Translations under genes and position numbers: made by a program
Notes under the pieces: model-generated
What the model was told of the DNA's origin: nothing
What the model saw: the letters and a program-made list of their open reading frames with translations, nothing else
Database searches by the model: none
NCBI GenBank assembly: GCA_034509735.1
Contig: JACGWO010000011.1
Location: 12,185,866-12,249,865, forward strand
DNA: 64,000 bases
Direction of reading: 5' to 3'
DNA from: Sesamum alatum
Lineage: Eukaryota; Streptophyta; Magnoliopsida; Lamiales; Pedaliaceae
In this document: positions 34,089 to 44,479 of the stretch, one piece after another
How the letters are laid out: each line of letters begins with the position of its first letter
Position numbering within the stretch: position 1 is the stretch's first letter

Positions 34089-34695
34089 ATGAGTAGAAGT
34101 TACTCAAATGATTCATCAAACTCATCTAATTCAAAATATGGAAAAAGAACCAAACAAGAAGGTTTTTTTCCAAATGAAGCACTATTTTGTAGATGTGGGT
34201 TTGAGCTACCAGTAATGACGTCGTGGACGGAAAATAACCCTGGAAGGAGGTTTCGTGCATGCCCAAATTATGGGGTAAGGATTTTTTTTTTATTTCGAAA
34301 TTTCCAGAATTTTATTTTAACTTTTGATCAATTATGAAATTGGTAATAATTTGTTACAATTTTGTTAGAAACCTTCATATTGTGGTGTATTCAAATGGTG
34401 GGATCCAGAGATGTGTATTAGGTCCAAACAAAAAATTCCTGGATTGTTAAGAAGATTGAACAATATGGAGGAGGAATTGAAGAGTTTGAAAGAGAAAGAA
34501 GAAGCTTTAGAGGAAGAAATCCGGAGGTGCAAACAAAGAGAGAAGATATTGGAAGCACAAGTTCATCAAAGTAGCAATAGGGAAGGAAAAATGATGATTA
34601 TGATTACATTTATCTTGGCAATTTGTATCACAATATTGATTAGCATGTTGGCAAAGCAAAGTGGTGTTGTTAGGAAATTGCAATTGAAGCCTTGA
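34089..34695 (+). CDS. GRF-type zinc-finger protein with coiled coil and C-terminal membrane segment (two exons, 170 aa)
   Basis: Exon 1 is 34089-34274 (ending GGG/GTAAGG) and exon 2 is 34369-34695 (acceptor TTTTGTTAG); they join in phase 0 without a stop. Start ATG 34089 gives MSRSYSNDSSNSS, a Ser/Asn-rich head; an in-frame ATG at 33993 is possible but begins with a less likely leader. Residues about 36-85 form a GRF zinc finger: CRCG, MTSWTENNPGRRF, RACPNYG and, across the splice, SYCGVFKWWDPEM, with the CxC...C...C ligands present. Residues about 95-145 are a charged coiled coil (EEELKSLKEKEEALEEEIRR). A hydrophobic stretch (MMIMITFILAICITILISML) near residues 140-160 predicts a membrane tail. 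GRF fingers bind nucleic acid in other proteins; the role here is unknown. It occupies the mudrB position of the MULE and its frame is intact. Confidence 0.82.
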
Positions 34696-34938
34696 ATGGA
34701 ATGAAATATAAACCTTGTAAGCATGATATTGCACATGTTTAAATGAAATGTAAGCCTTGTTTTCCAAACCAAAGTTCACCATAATCTTAAGCAAATCAAT
34801 CGTCATCATAATTGTCTCATACATTCCCAAACAACTTGTCATAAACATAACAAGCAAACAAAACAATCAAACTGTCTCATAAATTCATAAATTCAAACAA
34901 ACCAACTGTCTTAATCCAACCAAATTGTCTTATACTAA

Positions 34939-37900
34939 CTACTTAGATAATCTCCTACTAGTCTTAGAAGATGTAGCACTCTTCGATGACGACCTAGTAG
35001 ATATAGTTCTTCCACGGGGCTTGAATGGAGGTCTTGAAGAGGCTGGCTTGGATGCAGCAGGCCTGGATGCTTGAGGTCTTGGAGGTACTGAAACAGCCTG
35101 GGGGACAGAAGTAGAGGCTCTGGCTTGGTTCCCAATAACTGCTCTTAACTTTGAAACGCTTATGAAGTTGACTCCCTTTAACAACAACTGGTGTTGATAC
35201 CCTTGAAGGTTAATTAACCTGGTCAAAACAAAAAATATAGTAATTAGTATGCTAAACTGCTGCAGTTGAGAAATGAAAGCCAATATTAACTTACATTCAC
35301 TGATGACACAATATTAGAAGAACCTCCAATGTTAACTCCCATATTAGCTGGTTTTCTCACCTGTAATTTACAAAATATGTATATTAAGTAGCATGAAATA
35401 AGTATAATTGAATAATCTGAAGGAAACCAATACTTGCAATTTCTTCCTCGGTTGAGAATATGTAGCTGTGACTGAAGGCTGACTGTTGAGGCTCACAGTC
35501 TCTTGAGTTGCTTGCACAGCTTCTCTTGCATTGCTTTGTTGTGTAGTAGGCTCAGTAGTTTCCCTGTTTTCAGTTTCAGGTTCATTTTGTTGATGATCAT
35601 TCAATCTCTTTCTTTTACAACCTCTTGCATTGTGATTTAAACCTCCACAATTCCTACATTTAATCTGTTTCCTGACTTGTTTCAACTTTGTTGGATTTGC
35701 ACTTGGCGGCTCATCTGGTTCTCTTCTTCTCAACCTTTGTGGTCTGCCTACTTTTCCTTCAAATTTTGGTGGCAGTGGTGGGACTAATTGGCATACAGGC
35801 CAATTTTCTGGACCATTAATAGGCATTATTGATTTTGCATAACACCTTTTGTATGTTTCAGACAAGTAATAGTTATGCACATATTGCTCGGGATCTTCAT
35901 GCCTACACCAAATAGCACACACTGCATGTTTGCAGGGTATGCCAGTTAGGTCCCATCTCCTGCAACTGCAAGTTTTTTCCCAGACATCTACAGTGTGCTG
36001 CTCATACATCCCCATAATTTGAAAATGCCACTCATCAGATTTCATTGGAATGCGCTCTCCAGCCTCCTTCATGTTTTTTACCAAAACGGTTCTCATTTTT
36101 AGACAAATTGCACTGTCCCATTTCTCTGCTTTCTCCCTATTCATTTGCATTCTTGTCATCAACAAATTTCTTATAGTTTCAAGCATAGGAATAACAGGTT
36201 TTTTCCCTTGCATCTAGTATGAAACTATTAAAAACATTCACACATGTTGTTCAAAAGTACGTCGCATTTAGGAAATGAATTAAAATGTGATCTGGTCCAT
36301 TGATGTGGAGACTTTTTCTTCAACCAATCATGTGCATTTTTATCAATTTGTTTCAGTTTCATCCATCCTTCTTTCAAAATCATCATATCTTGTGGCCCTG
36401 GCAGCTGCCCACAAAGCATTCTTAATTGCAACACCCCCAAATCCATCCTTTTTCATGTTACTGTGTAAGTGTCTTACACAGAATCTGTTGTCAACATCTG
36501 GTAGAATGCTCACAAATGCTGGGATTAATCCTTTCTGTTTATCAGACATAAAAGTCCACTTGTATTGATTGTCAATCTCCAAATCCTCTTGCAACAAGTT
36601 GAGAAACCACATCCAACTTTCTTTTGTTTCACCCTCAACTAGAGCATAACAAATAGGAAATATATTGTTATTAGGATCAAGTCCTACTACAGATAACAAC
36701 TGACCACTAGTGTGCCCCTTCAGAAAACAACCATCCACACCTACAACAGGCCTACAAGCTGTCCTAAACCCCTCCTTGCATGCAGAAAAACAGATGTAAA
36801 GCCTCTGGAATCTAGGTCCTTCCTCATCCTCTGTTAGCTTGAGAATTACAGTTGATTGTGGATCAGTTCTTTTTATTTCTTCACAGTAATTTCTCATCTT
36901 GCTAAATTGTTCTTCAATGCTGCCCTCAATTAGCCTCAGTGCCTTTCTCCTTGCCCTATATGCTTGTGATCTTGACACATTTGCTTTCAATGTAGTACAC
37001 AACTCATTTCTGAATGTAGATGTTCCCAATTTTGGATTTTCTTTGAATTTTTTCATGAAAGTCTTCCCAATCCAATCTGATCTTAGGTTGTTGTTATTAT
37101 AATTCCAATAGCAATTGGTGTGTTCATTTTTAAAACTTTTTATCTTCCACACCTAATCATTTTGCATAGGAGAGACAAGGATGCACCATTCACAACCATC
37201 ATTTTTACAAATAGACCTTAACCTCTTCTTATCATTTTTCACAAACTTCATTTTCATTCCTCTCCTCAAACAATGACTCCGAATTGCAAACTTGGCCTCA
37301 TTTTTGGAAGAAAAAATCATCCTAAGCTTGAATTCAGGATTTTTGGAATCTGTCTTGGGGTTATATTTTGGATATTTAGCCCTTACATCCTCTTCAGACC
37401 CCACATTGCTATCAAGTTCATCACCACTATCAACAATACAATCTTCATCCCCATCTTCCCTTTGCATCCTATGGTGCATCTCATTTGTGATGTATTCATT
37501 GTCCTCCACCATATTTTTCCCTTATCCACCCCTGTTTCGCACTCATGATCTACATACTCTTCAAACAACCTATCATCTTCATCAAAATCATACTCACTGT
37601 CATGAAAATATCATCATCTTGTCCACTACCCTCTTGCCCACCTATTTCTTCATCTTGCTCACTACCTCTTCAGTTTCTAATCCCCAATGATACCCCATGT
37701 CCACATAAACTTGGACATCCCCCTCTACATTGGTTGTTTGATCTAAATCAGCCATGTCTACACCTTCTTCAACTATTGTGGATTGTACTTGACTATGCAT
37801 CATCCCTATATCTTCTAAATGTTCAATGTAGATTTCAACTTCAAAATTCTTGGGAATGTGCTTAGGAATTGCTGCTACATGTTCATCTCTCTCCAAATAC

Positions 37901-38448
37901 CTCCCTTTCTTCATATTTTTCCCATATTTTTGCCATAATCTGAATGTACTCCTATCATTAAACTCACTTCTGCTGCATATTCCCAGAAATCTGCCATCTC
38001 TACTTTTTCACCATCAACAAAGTCAAAATACTCCACATTCCCACCTACATAATTTCTATGTGGACTATGTTGCATAACCCCATTGTAGTACAATTTAATA
38101 GTATAACACTTCTCTTCTCCCATGGAGTCTATGTAATTTTAATTTTTATTGTTAATTTATTTTAAGAAAAACAAAAAAAAAAAACAGAAAAACCAACAAC
38201 AATATTAGAAACCAGTAATTCTCAACCATCCCACAATCAAAAATTACAAGTAGACAAATTCAACAACATTGAACACAAACACAGAAAATCAAAAAATGAA
38301 AACGACAAAATCAATATTACACTACGCAGTATTATCAAAATAGGGCAAATGAGTAAAAAATCACCCAATATAATCAAATACTAGGAAAAAATCATCACTT
38401 ACCGTAGTTTGGCGTGAAATCCAGAGCGTGTTTGCTTCTCCTAGCCAT
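34939..38448 (-). pseudogene. MULE transposase (MuDR/mudrA-like), multi-exon, frame broken
   Basis: Likely exons: 38448-38403 (MARRSKHALDFTPNY), 38128-35434, 35360-35295 and 35218-34939, with GTAAGT, GTATTG and GTAAGT donors. Exons 1 and 2 join in frame; the last junction is uncertain. Domains in order: PB1-like N-terminus (YYNGV, YVGGNVEYFDFVDGEKVEM), acidic linker, MuDR DNA-binding domain (FSSKNEAKFAIRSHCLRRG), MULE catalytic core with GVDGCFLKG and FMSDKQKGL carrying the two Asp, CVRHLHSNM, SWIM finger (CSCRRWDLTGIPCKHAV) and knuckle CRNCGGLNHNARGC, then a Ser/Pro/Arg-rich basic tail. Breaks: one-base shifts near 37912, 37670, 37600, 37517, 36353, 36233 and 36208, mostly in A or T runs, and TAG at 37153-37155. 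Active relatives excise and reinsert MULEs. Confidence 0.88.
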
Positions 38449-38703
38449 GGACGTCGCTTCCAATTTCTGCTTCGTCGCGCACGAAAGAAACCTCACTCAA
38501 AACACTAGTATAGGGGTTGAATTAGGTCAATGATTCACGCTAACGGGTTGGTTTTCAGAAATTACACGGTTTTCTCGGTCAATTTTGAGGTAGTGTGGAT
38601 TGAAAATTTTGTAATTAGGGTTTTGGTAGAAGGAAATGGGGAAGACGGGTTCACACTTGGGATAAATTGGGGGAAATGGCTGATTTGGGGAAGAAAAGAG
38701 GCT

Positions 38704-38873
38704 CACATGCGCCACATGTGCGTATTTGCCGTTAACTCTTAACGGAAGACTGACGGCAGGACCAAAATTGTTCAAAAATGTATCTAATTGGGACCAAAAG
38801 TGTAACTCGCGAATGAAGGGGGACCAAAAGTGTTTTTGGCCTATTTTGGAGGGACCAAAAGTGTAATTCTCCC
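38704..38873 (-). repeat. Right terminal inverted repeat of the MULE
   Basis: Inverted partner of 33754-33923. The likely transposase start codon at 38448 lies about 255 bp inside it. Confidence 0.9.
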
Positions 38874-38883
38874 ATAATGTTTC

Positions 38884-39329
38884 TAAAAGTAAGAATAAAA
38901 GCATTAGTAATACCTTTTATTACTCCATAAAAATATTAAAAAAACCTGAAACTAATAAATAAGTAAAGAGATATATACGTATTTATAAATTATATGCAAC
39001 AATACAAGTAAACAACAAGAAATTCGAAATGGTACAGATACAATATAAACTAACAATAATACACAATAAAAGTTTCTTGTAGTTAGATTCACGCCCATTA
39101 ATTACCATAGATACTTCAAGATAATCGAGCAACTTTTTAAAAGTCTAATTCATTTTATCATGTTGAATTTTCAACCTGAACTAATTCACTTTCACTTGAT
39201 ATTGTATTTATTAATTGCCTATAATTTTATTCTCTCTTTTTGTCAATTTTATTTGTTTTTGATGGACCAAAATAAAAATAAATAATTGCTAACTCATGCC
39301 AAATGCTTATAATTAATCTTAGGTTACAT
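38884..39329. other. AT-rich spacer, nothing recognised
   Basis: No gene or clear repeat end between the MULE and the gypsy remnant. The missing LTR of the gypsy element would be expected around here but is not recognisable. Confidence 0.4.
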
Positions 39330-39339
39330 CTTATGCTCA

Positions 39340-39960
39340 CAACTATATTGTTTCGAAGCCTCAATTGAGAACTTCTTTGGTGTGTTTGCTCCCAAACTGT
39401 CTTCTGGAGAATGCTTTTTCTACTTCACGCTTAGTCCTAGTCTCATGTTTGTCCCATATAAACCCTCATCCCAAGGGGCCCGCAAATGCCGTTTCTTTTT
39501 CGTGAGGAAGATGAACTGGGGAGTTCCCACCACCTGGTGTTCTTCTTTGAAGGAGTTACCTCCTATAAATTTCGAGGAAGTGGTGGAGAGGGTGAGAAGT
39601 GCTGGTTTGTTCGACCACGACTTTAAGGCCAAATTGTTACTAGAAGAGGATCTCCTTGTTGTGGTTGGGTTGCCCCGGCCCTGATGTGTATACTGATCTT
39701 GAAAGTCAATTTGCGTAGCTTCATAAGTATTCTTCTTATGTGATTGTTTTATTTCGTTATCCATTTTATTCGTGATTCCCTTTGCTTGGCAGAAACTATG
39801 ATGAACAAAGCTGCTAATAGAAAATTTATCCCATACGATGTGCCAAAGATTTCGACTGGTTCGCAGGTACGAGGTCCATTTCAGCCACCCCGTCTGACAT
39901 ACCTTCGACTAGCAAGCCCTAGTTGAATACCCCCCATCTTGCCACTTCGTATTCTTCTGA
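39340..39960 (+). pseudogene. Antisense ORF of the Tat-type element (Transposase_28-like)
   Basis: The open stretch 39382-39684 reads VFAPKLSSGE-type sequence, then RKCRFFFVRKMNWGVPTTW and AGLFDHDFKAKLLLEEDLLV, as in proteins annotated as 'putative gypsy type transposon' (PF04195). After a gap, AETMMNKAANRKFI at about 39795 follows. It lies downstream of pol in opposite orientation, as in Grande and Retand. The function of these antisense ORFs is not known. Only part of the family's length is present and the frame is broken. Confidence 0.6.
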
Positions 39961-40179
39961 AGCTCTTTCTTTGTATCGAACTACCCTTGTAATGAGTTCT
40001 CCATTTTCAGCAGGGATGACTGCTTCGGACACAAACATAAGCAAAAATGGGGATTTCCCATACTAGACCTGAGGGTGTTTCGGTATGCCCATAGGACTCC
40101 AATAAGCTCGTCAATCTACCTAATTTTAACATTTTCCAACTTTGTTTTCAGGTTAAGCAATAAGGTTCTATTGGTGACC

Positions 40180-43100
40180 TCAATTTGAGGCCGTTGGCTT
40201 TGGGGTTGGAGACCGAGGTGATGACCTGTCTGATCTTCCATTCACGACACTAGTTTTGAAACCTTTTCCCCTGAAATTGGGTGCCATTGTTATAGCGAGT
40301 TTTCGATGAATCCCAAATCGGCATATGACGTTTTTCCAAAAGAATTTTATGATATTTTCTTCCATTATTCGGGCTACGAGTTCAGATTATACCATTTCTA
40401 AAATGATCGATTGCTACCACAAAAATTTCTTCTGTCCTTGGGCCGGGGGAAAGGACCAACCAAGTCCATCCCACAGTGGTCGAAAAGCCACGATGAATTA
40501 GTTGGCTCGATCTTAACTCCTGGACTCTTGGTATCATTCCATGGATCTGGCAAGACTCGCATTTGTTTACAAATTGGGCAGTGTCTCTAAGGATAGTAAG
40601 CCAATAGTATCCATTCCGCATGATTTTTCAATGCTAGATTTCTTCCTCCGAAGCGATTTCCACAGCTGCCTTCGTGTATTTCACTCATCACCTTTTGAGC
40701 TCCCTCGGGGTCAAGGCACCTTAATGCAGGCATAATTAGGGATTTTTTAAAGAGATAACCCCCTTCTGAGAAGAATCGTCCTACCATTCTCTTAATCATC
40801 TTAGCCACTAAATCCAACAAGGTAGCATTCCTGTGGTCAAATATGCCTTGATCCCATCTATCCATGATACAAGCTCCTTTTCTTGGGCCGTGTTAGCTTC
40901 CTTTCATTTCCCTTCAGGAAAACCCTCAAGAGTGAGATTCGAGATGTATCCATATCATCCACACCTCTTCCTATCCGAGCTAGCGCGTCTGCTCGTATAT
41001 TCACTTTGAGGGATTTGTAAGAGTTCATACTTTTTAAACGACGCCTTCCTTTCCAACACTATTCCTAATTATTTCATCATTTTTTCGTCCTTCGCTTCGA
41101 AGTGCCCATTCACTTGGTCGACCACGGGTTGCGAGTCACTGTATATCCTAACCCACTCTATTTCATTTTCGGAGACAATTCTCATTCCTGCCAGTAGGGT
41201 TTCGTATTCCGCCTCATTGTCAGTCAGCGTTCCTCGTATTTTATGTCGAAGTTCATCTCGTCTCCTTCTTGATTTTTAACCACCACTCCGCCACCTACTC
41301 ATTTCTTAGTTACCTTCCTGTTCACATATAAGTTCCATTCTTCAAGGATTTATGTTGGTACGTTAGGGGTTTCAATTAAGAAATCTGCGAGAGCCTGGGC
41401 TTTGAAGGCGCGGGATTGGTACGTTATGTCGTACTTATTAAGCTCGAGCGACCACTTTGCCACACTTCTTCCTTTACTTTGTTCGAGCATCTGATTCAAA
41501 GGTTGATCCGTCAGAACAGTGATGGGGGTGCGCAAAAAAGTACCGTTTTAACTTTCTTGCTGCAAGGACGAGGGCCAAGACCAACTTCTCCATATGCCCA
41601 TATATCGTTTCTGCTCCTTGCAAGATGTGATTGGTGTAGTATACTGGGAGGTGTTTCGTGTCTTTCTCGGGTTAATACCGCATTGGTAACCATATCAGAT
41701 AAGGCAATAAATTAACAATTGCTCTCTTTCTTGTGGCTTGGTCAACAATGGGGGGTTTTGCAGGTAATCTTTGAATTCTCGAAATGCTTTTCGACACTCA
41801 TCGTCCCATTGGAAATTCTTCTTTTCCTTTAGGATTTTAAAGAAGGGTAGACCTTTATCAGCAGATCAAGATATAAATCTACTTAAGGCGGCTATCCTTC
41901 CTATAACTTGCTAGACTTCTTTGATTGTTCGAGGCTTTTTCATTTGCTATAACACGGTTATTTTGTCGGTATTGGCCTTGATTCCTCGCTGAGTAACTAA
42001 ATACCCTAGGAGTTTTCCCCCATCGACTCCAAATACACACTTCTTCAGATTTAACTTCACTCCGTAATGGTTCAGCGGGTCGAAAGATTCTTGTAGATCT
42101 TCGAAGTGTTGCTCTTTTCGAGCACTTTTGACTAACATGTTATCTACATAGACTTCCATGTTTCTCCAAATATGGTTGGCGAAGATTTTGTTACCCAGCC
42201 TTTGATACGTGACTCCCGTATTTTTTAGTCGAAAGGCATCACGCTGTAACAATATAAACCTCGTTTCGCGATGAAACTGGTTTTTTTCTTGGTTCTCTTT
42301 GGCCAACTTAATCTGGTTCTACCCTTGGTATGCGTCCAACATGATGAGCCTTTTTCATTCGAATGTGGAATCCACCAACTGGTCTATTCGAGGCAAGGGA
42401 TAAGAATCTTTTCTACATGCTTTTGTAAGATTTGTGAAGTCTACACACATTCTCTAGCGTCCATCTGTTTTGGGTACTAAGTCCACATTAGCTATGCACT
42501 CGGGATAATTCACCTCTCTGATGTGTCCTTCTCTACGAATCTTTTTACCTCTTAATTTATAATCTTGCTTCTTTTTGCCCCAAGCTTCTTTTCTTCTGTT
42601 GAACAGGTCGAGCTTCTTTTCTTATGTTAAGTCGTATACGATGATACTTTCATCAATTCCCAGTGACCCTCATTTTCCCCATTCAATGGTGCGCTCATTC
42701 CTACACAAAAATTTTGTGAGGATCTCGAACTCATTCTTGGGTAAATTTTTGCCCACTCGGAGTATTTTACTGTCGTCCCCTGGATATAACATAATGGATT
42801 GCAGTTTATCCACGGGTGACATCCTTTCCGGTTCTACTCCATTTGCCAAACTATCATTCACATAGTTCCCTGGTGGGCCTATCATTTTTAACATATTGTA
42901 CTTGCATTCCCTGGCTTTAATTTGGTCACCTCGTACTTTTCCTATCCCTTCGGTAGTCGGGAACTTCATTTTCAGACAAGATGTTGATAACATGGCCTTT
43001 ATATCATTCATGGTAGGCCTCCGAGGATGACATTGTAACTGGGTTGCATCGTGTCAACCATCAAGAAGCATGCGATGTGTGTTCGTCTCGCGGGGCTCTT

Positions 43101-43390
43101 CCCCCAGTGAGATTGGCAACTGGATCTCCACATGGTTGGAATTGTGCTTCCTTCAAAGCCTACCAAGGTCGTTTCTTGTAAGGTGACGAGCTGGGGATCG
43201 ATGACTATTTCGGTGAATGCATTCATAAATAGTATATCAACAGAGTTTCCACTATCCACCAGATTCTTCTGACCTCCATAGTGGATACGATGGTAATTAT
43301 TACCACCGCATCTTTGTGTAGAAATATGTGTCCCTCTTTGTCTTTTTCTATGAACGTTATGGCCATAATCTCCTTTCGTGCTTTATGAGG
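40180..43390 (-). pseudogene. pol: Gypsy pol: protease, RT, RNase H, second RNase H, integrase, broken
   Basis: Protease at 43008-43300 has VDSGNSVDILF and closes with YNVILGG. A linker at 42670-43011 reads LKMKFPTTEGIGKVRGDQ. RT at about 42480-41900 includes FRLKNTGVTYQRLGNKIF and MEVYVDNMLVKS, where the catalytic box is YVDN instead of YVDD. RNase H follows at 41690-41340 (TVLTDQPLNQML, SRAFKAQALADFL). A second, archaeal-type RNase H at about 41215-41050 shows LTDNEAEYETLLAGMRIV and YSDSQPVVDQVNG. Integrase at 40865-40180 has the zinc-binding HEGSCGNRFGGRNLALK and CESCQIHG, FVVAIDHF and the FFWKNVICRFGI region. Many shifts and stops break the reading. Confidence 0.85.
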
Positions 43391-43718
43391 CTACCACCTT
43401 ACGTTAATAATTTCTTGTCTCATCCCTCATGTGCCTTTTTCGAGCCAAATGAGTACCTCCTCCTTAATTTCCCCCTTTTATCACGTTGATCAAATCCAAA
43501 AGATTGAGGGTTCATAGAATTTTGAATAAATAGTGGGAGCAATTTATGATTAAAGATCATATCCTAAATTGAAAATTGATATTGATTGAAAGAATGCTTA
43601 TATTTTTGTTGATGCATAAAACCACTCATAACCATTTTTATGTGACTTGTTCACTAATTGAGCATAACTACTTTGTTTGGTTTGGGAATTTCAAAATTAT
43701 TTTGGTTCCAAGAAAACT

Positions 43719-44217
43719 ATTGCTCTGTTTGGTTTCATTTTCCAGCCGTTTCTGAGACGGTGAGAAAACAAAACCAAACATAGCATTATCCAGAACACCT
43801 TTACTAGGTGTTTTGGACCGTTCTTCCATGTATACCTATATTTACCTACAAACAAACAAATATTATTATATACACATATACATTATAAAGATATATAAAA
43901 AAGACATTTGACAATGAACAATATTTTTTGTCTCCCAATATACAACACAATACATAAAAAAATTCAAATATTACTATATACATATATACATATATAAAAA
44001 TATATAAAATAGACATGATTTGACAATGAACAGTATTTTTTGTCTCCAAATATACAACACAATACATACAATATATTTTTTTCACTATTTAAAATTAACT
44101 CCAAAAACAAATCCAAACATACACCATATCTCTAGCACACACTTATTTATCTTTATTTTTCTCTCTCTATCTCCACAAAACAAAACAAACCATTCCAAAA
44201 ATGAAACCAAACACAAA
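43719..44217. mobile_element. hAT-like MITE, about 500 bp
   Basis: The ends are inverted: TGTTTGGTTTCATTTTCC on the left and AAAAATGAAACCAAACACAA on the right. Inside, a block of about 110 bp (GACAATGAACA(A/G)TATTTTTTGTCTCC ... CAACACAATACATA) is present twice in tandem. Noncoding. A relative lies at 17935-18290. The hAT assignment is tentative because no 8-bp duplication was confirmed. Confidence 0.6.
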
Positions 44218-44479
44218 GTATATATTTTGGAAAGATTTTCTCTGAGTTGACCCATTGATGAATCCACCAACAAAAAATGTGAGACATTCAATTGTTGAAT
44301 AAAAAAATATCTTACAAACTAGATGTTATGGTAACATCACTAAGTGTTCACTACAATAATAGAGATACCTCAACCAGAACACGTGTAATCTTCACCCACT
44401 TACAAGGAATTATTCTGGGTTGGAAGATAAACATATATGATATGACACGTGAGAGGGAGTTCTAATGGTCATATAGAAA

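Larger units (their letters stand above)
33754..38873. mobile_element. Complete Mutator-like element with two convergent genes, 5.1 kb
   Basis: Both ends start GGGAGAATTACAC and carry about 170-bp inverted repeats with several copies of CTTTTGGTCCC. The exact 10-bp duplication ATAATGTTTC lies at 33744-33753 and 38874-38883. The transposase gene runs leftward from the right repeat (38448 to 34939), and a GRF zinc-finger gene runs rightward from the left repeat (34089 to 34695). The stop codons are about 245 bp apart. The layout parallels maize MuDR, where mudrA and mudrB are each driven from a terminal repeat. The outer 148 bp of the two repeats differ at about seven positions, so the copy is fairly young. 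Confidence 0.92.
39330..43480 (-). mobile_element. Ty3/gypsy remnant, Tat-type (Retand/Grande-like), minus strand
   Basis: From 43480 to 40180 on the minus strand: protease, reverse transcriptase, RNase H, a second RNase H and integrase. From about 39330 to 39960 on the plus strand lies an ORF of Transposase_28 type. RT before integrase marks gypsy. A second RNase H between the first and the integrase, plus an ORF antisense to pol at its 3' side, marks the Tat lineage. Gag and both LTRs are missing or unrecognised. Confidence 0.82.

Noticed and set aside
34411..34866. Frames antisense to the GRF gene (34507-34866, 34566-34772)
   Set aside because: They overlap the intact, spliced GRF coding sequence and have no recognisable motif.
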